Source of the DNA: Simmondsia chinensis
Lineage: Eukaryota; Streptophyta; Magnoliopsida; Caryophyllales; Simmondsiaceae
NCBI GenBank assembly: GCA_018398585.1
Contig: JAGTTD010000002.1
Span: 31,426,186 to 31,490,185, forward strand
DNA length: 64,000 bases
Reading direction: 5' to 3'
Each line of letters starts with the position of its first letter. Positions within the stretch are counted from its first letter, which is position 1. A program made the position numbers and the translations under genes. The notes under the pieces were generated by a model. It was not told where the DNA came from, searched no databases, and worked only from the letters and a program-made list of their open reading frames with translations. Below are positions 41,789 to 53,230 of the stretch, piece by piece.

Positions 41789-42260
41789 TGGATCTGACAT
41801 AAAATTCGATTTCAGATTTAAGTAGGACAAGAAAGTCAATTTGGTTTTAGGCTTGATATAGACTTTAGTTTGACATGAGAGTCACGCTTTTGAACTTGGA
41901 TTTGACATAAAGTTCGGGATGATTTTAGGTATGACATAGACATTTATTCTGGGTTAGGTATGACATGGAAGTCAATTTCGGGTTTAGGTTATTTTGCATT
42001 TGAGTTTGAGCTCGATAAAAGTAAATTTGGATTGAGGTACAAAATGAAATTTAAAATTTGGGATTTAAGTTTGACAATCGTCTCTCTCTCTCTCTTTTTT
42101 TAAATTTGGTTTGACATAGAAGTCTTTTTAGATTTGGCTTTAACATGGAAGTCTTTTTGGACTTGGATCGAATATAGAGATACTTTGGTTTGAATTGGAC
42201 ATAGGAGTCGTTTGATTTAGGTTGCCTAAGTCAAATTGATTTTGGTCAACTAGTCAAGGT
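41789..42260. repeat. Degenerate TTTGACTTGGA-type tandem repeat, block 3
   Basis: Continues the repeat interrupted by copia 1 (GGTATGACATGGAAGTCAAT, TTTGACATAGAAGTC, GGATTTGGCTTTAACATGG). Contains a short (CT)n run at about 42080-42094. Confidence 0.6.
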
Positions 42261-42389
42261 GTTGATATAATATTCATCCCACGGGAGAAATCCCAATTTT
42301 ATTTTTTTATTTTTATTTTTTTAAATGGTAAAGAAAATGCTAAGGATCCTATCGACAAATAAGCAAACTTAGCTCATCCTCATTAACCA

Positions 42390-43740
42390 TCCTATTGAAA
42401 TCTAAACTTAGGCCTTCAAGAAAATCAATATTTAAGTGCTCCTAAATTCCTCTAGTGGCTAACATATCTACAGCCCTATTACCTTCACGATGAAGATGAG
42501 AAACTCTCCGATCTTGACATTTCTCCATGAGATGGCAAATATTTTCAACAATCAGTCTAATATGCGAAGGACAATTGAATTCACCACGAATGGCTTTGAT
42601 TACCACAAGGTCATCCGCTTCCATATGAATACATCTCAAGCCTTTTTGAATATAGCGCCAAATCCCATCCCGAGCTATAATAGCTTCACCGACTAGGATG
42701 GGGGCATTACCCATATTCCACCAATTATAGTCAATTACATTTCCTCTATCATCACGAATAACAAACCCACAAGCGGCCTCATTCCCTTTCCTGACACCAT
42801 AAAATTCATTTTAATCCACCCTCTCTCGAGGGCTAACCACTTCATCTCTGCCCTTCTCTTTCTTCTTTCCACATCTCCACTCAATTTCTGGTTTCTATTA
42901 TCTACCTGAGATCTCAATTTTCATTCAGTAGCTCTAATACTTGCCAATGAGATCACCTTCTTATGAGTAATTGACATCCCACATAATGCTTTGTCATTAT
43001 GGCATCTCCATATAGACCATAACAAATAGATCCAATTATGAATCTCATCATCTCCTACTAGTCTTTTATTCTTTCATAAGTTTTGAATTTCTTTATTCAA
43101 GCTATACCTGACAATATGGTCTAGGACCATCCCCTTCTGTTTTTCCAACTTCCAACATCGCTTAGCAAATTCACATTTAAGGAAAAGATGTTCCAAATCT
43201 TCATTTGCAGCATTACACCAAGGACATTGCCCATTAATTCTAATCCCTCCTCGGTTTAGTTCTTTTCTTGTGGGAAGCGAACTATGCAACAGTAGCCACA
43301 GGAACATCTTAAATTTGGAAGCTATGTCAAGTCTCCAGATCCATTTGAAAGGCCAAAACTTCACGTCATTCCACTCAAGCCCATGAGCTAACCATGTTGT
43401 AGATTTAACTCAGAAGTTACCATCCACTGTAAATCCCCAGCAGAATTGATCATCTCTTAGGTTCAAAGGAATCAGAATGGCCAAAATCAGAGGAATAACA
43501 TGCTCTGGAATCAAAGACGTTAATTTTGGGATATCCCATCTACCATTAGTGATAAAATCTGCTGCTCTCAACTGCGGATCCTTAGGATCAATATCCTCCC
43601 CAACAACTTTAGGGAGAGGTTCTTGAGTACACCATTGATCAAAACAAAAAGAGATATTACAAGCATCACCGATGAGCCATCTTATACCTTTCTTGATCAA
43701 GTCCCTACTTTGGAGAAAATTTTTCCAACCGAGGAGTCAT
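42390..43740 (-). pseudogene. LINE RNase H and zf-RVT linker
   Basis: RNase H at 42442-42714 (NAPILVGEAIIARDGIWRYI, CIHMEADDLVVIKAI, VSHLHREGNRAVDMLAT). zf-RVT at 43074-43364 (ASKFKMFLWLLLHSSLPTRK, CPWCNAANEDLEHLFLKCEF). The Trp-rich block SFCFDQWCTQEPLPK lies at 43410-43700. Open pieces sit in different frames. Confidence 0.85.
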
Positions 43741-44239
43741 TAGTTTTAGACACAACCTAAAAATTGAGAGTGCAATAAATACTTACCTTTCACTGCTTGA
43801 ACCCAAAGATTAGTTGGTTGCCTAAGCACCTTCCAATCCAACTTAAAAGCTCTATTGACTGCACCCATATGAAGAAACCAAGGCCGCCTGATTTAGGTCT
43901 ACAAATCTTATCCCAAGCAACTATAGGAATACCTTTAGCTCGTTACTTTTCTTTCCCAGAAAAAGTCTCTACATGCTTTATCAATCTCGGATCAGTATGA
44001 GCTAGAAATTTGAAAGCACTGCATAGTATGAGCTAGAAGACTTTCTAATTTAGCTTGGATCAGTACACCTCTTCCCGCTTTAGAGAGCAAAGGAGCTTTC
44101 CACGGTACAATTTTCTTGTACACCATGTCTCTTAGAGCCATGAATTCATCTTTCACTGGTCTTTTCCAAACTAGAGGACACTCAAGATAAGACCCTAAAC
44201 CTACAGTTCACCTAATACCAAAAATGCCATAGATTCTCA

Positions 44240-45440
44240 TCCTTAAATTAGTTGGCATATTCCTAGAAAAAATGAGAGCAGATTTATGTTAATTTACCAA
44301 TTGACCTGATTCTCTACATAATGAATCCAGAATAGCTTTCAGCTGTCTACATACCTCTATTGAGGCATTGCAAAATAAAAAAGGGTCATATGCAAACATT
44401 AGGCAGGGGATAATCGGAGTTGAGCGAGCAATCCTAATACCCAGACCTTTATTTTCTTCCTCAATACCTCTCAAAATTCTCCTAATTAAAACATCTATAC
44501 ATAAAATAAAAAGATAACGGGATAGAGGATCCCCCTGCTGAAGACCTCTAGACGATTTAAACATCCTAATAGGTCCATCATCAGTGATAAGAGAATAGGA
44601 AACCGTAAAGACACATTACATGACCTAATTAACCAATTTCTCAGAAAAGCCCAATTTTTTCCTATAACATTTTAAAGAAAATTTCAAATAATTATGTCAT
44701 AGGCCTTCTCCATATCTAATTTGAGCATCAGCCAGCCCATTTTTCCTTTTTTCTGACGAAAAGCTGTCGTTACTTCATGGCCAGGAGAATATTATCATGA
44801 ATAGATCTGTTGGGAGCAAACGCTCCCTGGACTGGGTGAATCAGGTCACCTAACAGGGATGAAGTCTATTTGCTAGGACTTTAGCAAAAACTTTAAAAAT
44901 AGTATTGCACAGGCTTATTGGTTTGAACTGCAATGGGTACTCAGGAGCGTCACACTTAGGGATTAACGTAATAAACGTGTGATTAACCTCAAATAATAAA
45001 TGTCCACTGTGAAAAAAAGCATTAATAGTCTCAGCTAAAGGACAAACCAATAAGTCCCAATACTTTTGGAAAAAAACATGCACCAAACCCATAAGGGCCA
45101 AGGGCTTTGTATGGGTTCCTTTGGAAAACTGCTATTCTAACTTCATCTATTGTGACATTTTTAGGTAGTTCTTTATTCATATCATTATTGATAAGGGGGC
45201 GAACCTCCTCAAGAGGAAAATGTTGAGGACCGTCCTTGCCCCCTCTCATATCTTCTCTTAAACTCTCTTAAGAATTGACTTTCTATGTCCTCACGGTTAT
45301 CAATCCATATACCAAAGTTATCCCTAATGCGCATAACTACCTTTTTCCTTTTACGATGAGATGCACTCAAATGAAGGAGCCTAGTGCTATGATCACCCCT
45401 AGTCAGCCCTTCCTTCTTATGAAAGGAACCCAAAACTTTT
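44240..45440 (-). pseudogene. LINE reverse transcriptase, broken
   Basis: YKALGPYGFGACFFPKVLG, FEVNHTFITLIPKCDAPEYP, FKPISLCNTIFKVFAKVLAN and RGLQQGDPLSRYLFILCIDV are the expected RT blocks. CLMFAYDPFLFCNAS is the catalytic motif with Asp replaced by Tyr. Frames change several times. Confidence 0.85.
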
Positions 45441-45599
45441 TATTGAATAAAAGTAGTCTTTCATGTTGCTTCAAGAGTTGATTGAGTCTCCTTCTATCCC
45501 TTTTTGAAGTGGACCTAGACATCATAAGGTTCTAAATATGTCTAATTTTCTCGTGATTAGTAATAAGTTGATTTTGAGTAATGACCACTCTCCACTTTT

Positions 45600-46560
45600 C
45601 CAGACTTTAAGTTGGGCTTTTATAGCCCCTTACTTTACGGACAATGCAATATAATTTTGATCCTTGGAATCTTTGATTCCAAATTGATGAAACTAAGTCA
45701 CTAAATTTAGGATCAGCTACCCAGGCCAGATCGAACATAAAAGGTCTTGCTTTCTTAACTTTAGGTGGCTTTGTATCGATCCAAATTGGGGCACGGTTAG
45801 ACACTGAGAAGGTACCCGTATTTACCACTATTTTAGGATGGGTTTCAAACCACTCTTTTATGAGCTATGCATCTATCTAATCTCTTCCATATAATAGAAT
45901 TCACAAGGTTCATTTTAAGGAATGTCGACAGAGTTTGTTGACAAATAAAATGTATTTAGCCTCTCAAGACGAGATTGTCTAATAGGGATTCCTTTTTTAT
46001 CTCTCGGAGTAAGAAGCTCATTCAAATCACCCATAATACAGAATGGAATTTGCAAGGATAAAACAAGACTAGTAAGGCTCTCCCAAAAAATATCCTTTTC
46101 ACACTCTTGCGCTGGGGCATACACAAAGACCATTATAAACACCTCATTACATTCTAAGTTCAAAACTTTAACACAATAACCAATTTGTTTTTAATAAGAT
46201 ATCAATTTCGCAAGAAAAACTATTGCATATGAACTAAATACCACCCACATGATTAATAGAAGGTGAAAAATAAAAATTATGAAAACCCAACTTATGATCC
46301 AACCCATACGTTGGTGGTTCATAAACACCTCAGACTCGAAATGGTAAATGGGCAAGGCAAGAAGCCTATCCCGAGATTTCACAACAAAAGCAAACCAATA
46401 CAGCCAAATATAGACAATGAGAGAAGACAAGCTCATGAAAAACATTACCTAGGTCACCAAACGAAAAAGACCCTAGACCATACTCTAAGATTTAGACATT
46501 TTTGACTTAATAATAGAAATAGGGATAGCCTTCCCCCAAACCTTACCCAAGAAACACCAA
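45600..46560 (-). pseudogene. LINE endonuclease remnant
   Basis: FVYAPAQECEKDIFWESLTS and LQIPFCIMGDLNELLTPRDK are EEP-family blocks (the GDFN position reads GDLN). SVSNRAPIWIDTKPPKVKKA is the end of the domain with the S-[DN]-H/R-type motif. The N-terminal part (46160-46560) is heavily frameshifted. Confidence 0.75.
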
Positions 46561-48119
46561 TTAGACATAGTTTCAACTTCACCTCGAAGACTATATTTAC
46601 CCTTATAACTCTCATCTACCCCAAGATTGTCACCATTACCCTCCCCTGAACAAGAAAGAATATGTGGGACTCAAGCATGTGAATAAGGATTCATATTAGG
46701 GTTTTTGATTTGAGTGCCCATTTGAACTGCTACTTGGAGAGTGGGTGATAGCATTTGGATTGTCCATGGGAGGGACTTCAGATATGGTATAAACTAACAT
46801 TAAAATGGATTTAGATGAACAAGGGCAATACCAATAAGTAATGCAAGTAGGCCATGAGAGGTAGAAGGGGCTCCCTTTGAGTATAAATAGACAAAAGAAC
46901 TTGTTGTCCAAGCCATACTAGTTGACTTCTAGTGAGATTTCAGTAACAATTTTTCCAGGGTTTTCAACAAAGTATCTATGTACTATCAAATTTGACTGAG
47001 ATTGTTCACTCAAATAAGAAATTGAGGTTATAATTTCAATCCGAGGTGTGGGTTGTGTCAGGAAACCATACCTTGCCATCACAAGGAGATTTTTCGTGTG
47101 TTTTTGGGTGAGTAGAAAATACTTCTTCTATAGGGGATGACTTGCTTTTTTGCTTGTTGAAGACGAAAATTGCATTTTCGATCTAGGATTACTCTGATTT
47201 GAGCAGAAAATGTTGGATTTTGGGCAAAATTGGACTTGAATTTTGGAGCCCTTATATTCTCCCTTTTCTTCCTCCTTTGCTTCATACTCGCCAACCAACT
47301 AGACTTAAATTGTTGATTTGGAAATTTTTAGAAGAAATTTTGGGAAAATTGGAGAGATTTTGCATGAGAGAGCATGAAGGGATGAACAAAATTACTATAT
47401 GATTATTTTGATAAAATACAATGACAAAAGGGAGAAAACAAGCAAAATTGACTGTGATTTTACTTCTCTGACAGTCTATTGCCATGGTTGACCGTTCCTT
47501 CACTACTTTGACATGGGATGTATTACGTCATCCATAGCCCCAAGTGAGTACTCATCTCTCTGAGAAAACCAAATTTGAAGCAAATCCCACCGAGATAGAA
47601 AGCAATTATGTTGATCCGAACAAGAAAAAGCAAGATTTTTATGCCAATTTGAGTTTAATTTCCAAGGGGAAAGGCTAAGGTTTTGAACAGATGGAGGACT
47701 TCGTTTTCACCTCTTCTTTCTCATTTAATTGATCTCTTCACTCTCTTTTGAAATCCCAATTGACCGAAGCAATTTTTTTTTGCTTCTTTATAATAAAAAA
47801 AATGTTTTCCTTTTTTTCCTTTTGGCTCTCCCTTTTTCTTTTCTTTTTTTTAATAAATAGGGTCCTTTTTTTTTCTCTTTTTTATTTTTTTTAAAAAAAG
47901 GAAAATTTTTTATGAAATTGCTAGGAAATTTCACAGATCTGGATGAGTTTAATTGGAATCGTTAGATTTTGAGGACCCGAAAGATTCCTTATTTCATTAT
48001 TTGGAAATTTTAGGTTTTAAGGACCAAACAGAATCCATGAGTAGTGCACCTAACTTAGAAACTGCCTTTTTTTTTAAATATTTTTTTTAATCTCGTACAT
48101 TAGTTGAAATCATTTATAA
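46561..48119. other. Non-coding; possible LINE ORF1 remnant and left part of a Tat-like LTR
   Basis: Up to about 46900 the minus strand may hold ORF1/ORF2 spacer of the LINE. From about 47000 the sequence is unremarkable, with T-rich runs at 47770-47910. No domain was recognised. Confidence 0.35.
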
Positions 48120-48439
48120 CTTTTTGGGAATCCCCATGTAAGATGTTTTAAATCCATTGTGAGTTAAACACTTTCTTTCTGACCATGCCCACGCGGAATC
48201 TTTTGATTCCATCGCGGGTTAAACACCCTATGTAGGATTTTTCAATCCATCTTGGGTTAAAGTTGCTACCCCTTTGGGCCACCCCATATAGAATTTTTCA
48301 ATCTGCCATGGATTAAAATTTAGTACCCTTTTGGGGCCACCCCTATGTAGGATTTTTCAATCTATCACGGGTTAAAATTTACTATCCTTTTGAGCCACCC
48401 TTACATAGGATTTTTTAATCCGTTGTGGGTTAAAATTTA
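48120..48439. repeat. ~58-bp tandem repeat array, left part
   Basis: About five to six diverged units share the words CATGTAGGATTTTTCAATC, GGGTTAAAATTTACT and CCTTTTGGGCCACCC. The array resumes at 49577 beyond an inserted Mutator-like element. Confidence 0.8.
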
Positions 48440-49576
48440 GACTTTTTTTACCAAAATGGCATACCTTTTAAAGAAAATTATCAAACTGGCATATCCACAA
48501 AATATTTACTATAATGGCACCTTTTACTGTGCATTAGTCAAAGTACGCCGTTTCAAATGGCGTACAATGAACAATATTTTTTTTTATGGAAGCACAACTG
48601 ATTTGTATTTAAAAAATCATTGTATTAGAACTATTTTAATAAATAATTTAAAATTTTAATAATTTTTTAAATATAATAAATTTTAAAATTTATTTTTTAA
48701 ATACCCCCAACCTGAGGGATACAATACGAGGACTTTCCAGGAGGTCACCTGCCTATGCAGGGTCTGGGAATACTTGAAAACAGCCTCTCTTCAGAGTAGT
48801 ACCCTGAAGGGGGAAGGCTGCGTACATCCACCTCACCTTGCACAGGCGAGAGCCCTTTGGGCACTGAGAATGTATGTTTCTTTTTATTTAATATATTTAA
48901 TATAGTGAGTACTAACGATAATATATACCGGTCATTTCAATCATTTAGGTACTCGTTAAAGTTTTATTGAACTAATATTATACACAAGGAAATTATGCAT
49001 TACGTTTTAGATGAAGAAAACATAAATAGCGAAAGTTTTTAACAATGATATTATATTCAGTAAGGGCATTTATAAAAACGACTAAGAAGAAAAATATTAT
49101 TTAGAAAAAGACCATGAATGGTAACAACTATTTGTAAGTGATCAGAACAATTACTCGAAAAAATAACATGACAACCAAAAGAATATATGGTAAATGACGT
49201 GACAATCAAAAAGACGACACATACAATGTTATGATGAAGTTAATGTACTTTTTTAAAAAAAATAAATTTTAAGACACATACAATATTATGATAAAGTTAA
49301 TGTACTTTTTTAAAAAAATAAAATTTAAAGTTTATTGTATTTAAAAATTATTAAAATTTTAAATTATTTATGAAAAATAGTTTTAATACAATAATTTTTT
49401 AAATACAAATTAGATGTGCTTTCATAAAAAAAAATTTATATTTTTCATTGTACGCCGTTTGAAACGGCATACTTTGACCAACGCACAGTAAAAGGTGCCA
49501 TTTTGGTAAATATTTTTGTGGATATGCCAATTTGATAATTCTTTTAAAAGGTATGCTACTTTGGTTAAAAAAAATC
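48440..49576. mobile_element. Mutator-like non-autonomous element with ~230-bp inverted repeats
   Basis: Perfect 9-bp TSD TAAAATTTA (48431-48439 and 49577-49585). Ends GACTTTTTTTACC and GGTTAAAAAAAATC pair, and the arms match over about 230 bp, including GGCATATCCACAAAATATTT and CAAAGTACGCCGTTTCAAA on the left against their complements on the right. 1,137 bp, no transposase. The 9-bp TSD and long arms fit the Mutator superfamily. A SINE lies in the middle. Confidence 0.85.
48703..48868 (+). mobile_element. SINE sharing the 3' module of the local RTE LINEs
   Basis: Read on the plus strand, AAAACAGCCTCTCTTC, AAGGCTGCGTACATCC and GAGAGCCCTTTGGGCACTG follow in the same order as in the sense strand of RTE copies 1 and 2 (there ending GGAGCCCTTGAAGCACTGGG before (TTG)n). 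The upstream 60 bp (CCTGAGGGATACAATACG) has no RTE counterpart here. No TTG tail remains. It resembles widespread plant SINEs of the Au/TS type, but the name is not certain. Confidence 0.6.
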
Positions 49577-49745
49577 TAAAATTTACTGCCCTTTGAAGCC
49601 ATCCTCATGTAGAGTTTTTCAATCCATCGTGGGTTAAAATTTACTGTCCTTTTAGGCCACCCTCATGTAGGATTTTTCAATCTATTATGGGTTAAAACAT
49701 CCCCACATAGGATTTTTAATCCATCATGTGTTAAAATATTTTCTT
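49577..49745. repeat. ~58-bp tandem repeat array, right part
   Basis: Three further units (CTCATGTAGAGTTTTTCAATC, ATCGTGGGTTAAAATTTACT). Confidence 0.8.
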
Positions 49746-50682
49746 AAAACTTAAAAGAGGTACAAAAATAGAAATTTTTTTAATCTTAGGAGAGAGAAAT
49801 AAAAAAAATTCTTTTAGTTAACTCTCTCTCTCTCCTCTCTCTTTCTTTCATCTTCTTCTTCTCGTCTTTGCCTTCTCTCACATTTTTTTAATCTAACTCA
49901 CTGTTTTTTTTTCCGAAATGGAGTGTAGAAAGTTGTAGAAAAATGAAATCTTCTTAATAGTTTAGAGAGACATGGAATTCTTTTTCTTGAATTTCATCAT
50001 AGAGAAATTAAAATTTTGTTTTGAAGAGAATAAAACCAATTGAAATGTGTGTGGAGAAAGTGAAATTAAAAGTAGAGAGATGAAATTATTTGTTGAGGAA
50101 TAAAAGATAAGAATTCGATAAAAAAGGATAATCATATACCGTATATCAACAATCAAAGCTTCTTGAAAATTGTTAAAATTTTTTTGACCTCCTTCTCTCT
50201 CTCTCTCTCTCTCTCTCTCGCTCTTTTTCTCTACTCTTTAACGCTTCTCTCTCTTTTTTTTGGCTGAATGGTCCATTTTTTCCCTCCTTCCTTCTCTTTT
50301 GGAATTTTTGACTTATTTTATAAACCTTTCTCAGGTAACTCCCCCACATCCATTTCCTAATTTTGGGGGCAGGTATGAACATGGATGCCCATGCTTGGAC
50401 GGTTTTCTTTTGTTTTTTTTTTGTTTTTTTTCCCCACTTTTGACTTTTCTTTTTCTTTTTTTTTCCTTAGTTAAAACACATGGGTCAATGTTTTGCTTTG
50501 GGCTTGTGTTACTAAGAAGTGACCCATTTTAATTTTACATGATATGACAACGAGTCCATTTTGTACTTAATATATTTTAATATGTATAGGTTCACATATA
50601 ACAAATTAGAGTTGTCTTATAACATGTGACTTTATCAAATTTGAGGATGAATATTAAAATTGTAAAAATTTTGGGTTCAACA
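49746..50682 (-). repeat. Presumed 3' LTR of a Tat-like gypsy element (start at 50682)
   Basis: On the minus strand the run CTCGAGGGGGCAAC is followed by TGTTGAACCCAAAA, as expected for a polypurine tract and LTR start, and the element's integrase lies upstream at 52690-53230. The LTR then runs leftward through a (CT)n tract at 50191-50219 and probably the tandem repeats. Its far end was not found. Confidence 0.5.
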
Positions 50683-50990
50683 GTTGCCCCCTCGAGTACT
50701 GTGCGTGTGAAGATTTGAACACGAGCAAGACTCGACTTCGCGGTTGAACTTGTTGCACCTACATGAGTGACTCAAGTCAATGGGTGTTTGGTTTTAAAGA
50801 TCTTGTGACCATAACCATCCACGAGTTACATAGAAAATTTTAGTGTGGCTAGTCATGAAGTTGGTATAAGGCTAGCAGGGTATGGTTCCCCCTATTTTTT
50901 TGGAGTTTAGGTTTTGGATTTTATTTGGAGATTAAACTTGATTTGTGATCATTTGGATTTTAGTTTGACTTGCTTTGGAGATGGGTGATG
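50683..50990 (-). other. Tat-like element polypurine tract and 3' UTR (left of solo LTR)
   Basis: Minus-strand CGAGGGGGCAAC (50683-50694) is the candidate polypurine tract. The rest is 3' UTR, which resumes at 52468 after the solo LTR. No coding. Confidence 0.5.
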
Positions 50991-52462
50991 TGATGCGTCT
51001 CATATTTACGCATCTTTTAATTGTTATTTTTAATTATTTTGCACCTATTTAATTATAGTTCTACACTTATTTTGACAATTTTTATGTTTAGCAGGTTTGA
51101 AATTAAAGTTTCGAAAATTGTCAAATTTTAGTGCAAATAAGTCAAATTCGATGCGTAAACAATTAAATCAAGTCAATCGAGGTTCGGGACAAGAACGTAA
51201 AAGCTCGACCCGCACCGCTACAGTACCCGAGTCGCATTGTTCATCATCCCCTACCTCCAGCCCAACACCAGCCCAGCCCAACGACAGCCCACCACCAGCC
51301 ACCACCAGCCACGACCAGCCTAACGACAGCCCATCACCAGCCACGACCAGCCCAACAACGTCCACCTCCTGCCTAGACCATCAACACCGGCCCACCAGCT
51401 TCAACCGCACCCCCGCATGGACAGCCCCAGCTTCGTCCTCAGCCCAGCTCACTAGCTTTTCCTTTGGTTCGATTATAAGAAGAGGAGGATGAACGGAGCT
51501 GCGGGGGGTTCTTTGTTTTGGGATTTAGGGGTTCACCGTCTCTGGATTTAGGGGTTCACAGTCCCTGTTTCCTTCTCTTTCTCTCGTCCCTCAGCTCTCT
51601 CTCTCTCCCTCAGAATTATATTATATTTTATTTTAATTTTTCGTTGAGTTGGAAAGAGAGCGAAATTAGCGAGGAGATCAACATGAGTTTGTCCAACTTC
51701 TTCTTCACCGGATCATCTTTGATGGAAAGCTAACTTGCTCTCTGGGGTTAGATGAAATCTTAGCCTTTACTTTTGTTTACTTTCAATTCGGGTTAATTTG
51801 ATTGTTTACATGAATTGCTTGGTTGAGATAAATACTTTGAAGTATTATATTTTTATTGTTTATTCAATTGATATGATTATTGAGTTTGTAACCTTTAATT
51901 GTTGATATTGATATTTATAAATTAATTCTTTGTGCTTGTAGCCTTAGGATTAATTAATCAGGCAATAGTATTAACCGAATTGTTAATTAAAGCCTATCTT
52001 CCCTATGTTTTAGTTAGATAGGGTCAATACGTAATAATTAACAATACATTAGGTAGAGCCTATTTTCCTTATGCTTTAGTTAGATAGAGTCAATACGTAA
52101 TACTAACAACATTATCTTAGTAGGTTGAAGTTTGTAGCCTAAACAACTACCCGTGTGACAATCAATAATCCCAATTTAAGAGTTAATGCAAAAATAATGG
52201 GCTAATGATGGATTCGAAACCCTAGGTTCCAATTTAATACACATTCCCGATTAGTAGTAGATTACTTTAGTTTAATTGTCGTTTTCTAGATTAATTAACA
52301 CAAAAACCTCTCAATTTTATTCAAATCAATTTAAGTCATAGAATAAATTCGCGCACTCTTAGTCCTTGTGGTTCGACACCCTCTCGCCCTACACTTCAAT
52401 TTAGGTGTATTTAATAGATAGGGTTTTATATTAAATTTTAATAGACGTAGAAAAACACATCG
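50991..52462 (+). mobile_element. Solo LTR, 1,472 bp, with TGATG target duplication
   Basis: Starts TGATGCGTCTCATATTTACG, typical of gypsy LTRs of the Tat/Athila type in plants, and ends ACACATCG, one base from the CACATCA expected by symmetry. TGATG flanks both sides (50986-50990 and 52463-52467). No internal domain, so it arose by LTR-LTR recombination. A Pro/Ser/Thr-rich frame at 51097-51492 is low complexity. Orientation is inferred from the start motif. A tandem GCCTATCTTCCCTATG-like duplication lies at about 51985-52090. Confidence 0.75.
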
Positions 52463-52689
52463 TGATGAGGCATATTTGGGATTTGGTCGTTTGGGTTGAG
52501 TCTATCCTATTTAGCTTACAGGCTCCTTGTCACTCTAGGATTTTAACCAGGGAAAAAAGGATTTTTTTTTATTATTGGGGCTGCATCTTATTCATGACTA
52601 GACTACCTACGTATCCTTTTAAGGAATCAAGCATTTCGTAGTTCATTACAACTCAACTATCCAAACTTCAGCCTTTTTTTTTAATTTGT

Positions 52690-53230
52690 CTAAGCAAAGA
52701 ATTTCTTCCCAAATTTCCTATTGATACAAGAATATATGATCTTGCCCTTGGCATTTAACAATTCATAAGCGCCTTTCGGATAGACCTGTGTGACGACATA
52801 CGGTCCCTCCCACTTTGGCTCGAACTTGCCTCGTGCCCTTCTATTTATAACAATCGGTCTCCTGACTGTGAGGACTAAGTCACCAATGGAAAACGAGCGA
52901 AATTTTACCCCTCTGTTGAATGCACCAGTAACTTGAGCTTGGTAGACTTCAAGTCTTTGTTGAGCAGCTAATATGTTGCTTCGAGCTCGTTTAGCCCGTC
53001 TTGACATTCTCATCTAGGTTAGAGAGCTGAATGGCTACTCTTAAGAAACGCAATTGTATTTCCAAAGGCAAGACTTCCTTTGACTCAAACACCAAACTAT
53101 AAGGCATGCATACTATCACATTTTGGACTATAGTTTGGTACGCCCATAGAGCCTCAAGTAATCGTTCATGCCAGTCCCTTCTTGTTTTGGAGACCATTTT
53201 CTTATGAATCCGTCTGGCGACCTTGACCAT
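52690..53230 (-). pseudogene. Ty3/gypsy (Tat-like) integrase C-terminal fragment
   Basis: HERLLEALWAYQTIV (family WHERLPEALWAYRTT), GMPYSLVFE-like CMPYSLVFESKEVLPLEIQL and, after a frameshift near 53000, FSIGDLVLTVRRPI and GKFEPKWEGPYVVTQVYPKG (GPY/F module). The element is truncated at 53230; no RT, gag or 5' LTR follows. Confidence 0.82.

Larger units (their letters stand above)
42297..46560 (-). mobile_element. L1-type LINE, near full-length pol, decayed
   Basis: Minus-strand LINE. An A-rich tail appears as T-runs at 42298-42324. Reading leftward from about 46560: EEP endonuclease, RT, zf-RVT linker, RNase H. RNase H at the C-terminus is typical of plant L1. Many stops; the RT motif FADD reads FAYD. 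No TSD was recognised and the 5' edge is uncertain; ORF1 may extend to about 46900. Confidence 0.82.

Noticed and set aside
50173..50382. Frame with Arg/Glu repeats
   Set aside because: Comes from the (CT)n microsatellite at 50191-50219 and flanking pyrimidine tract.
51097..51492. 131-codon Pro/Ser/Thr-rich frame
   Set aside because: Low-complexity CCAGCCCAAC-type repeat inside the solo LTR; no domain.
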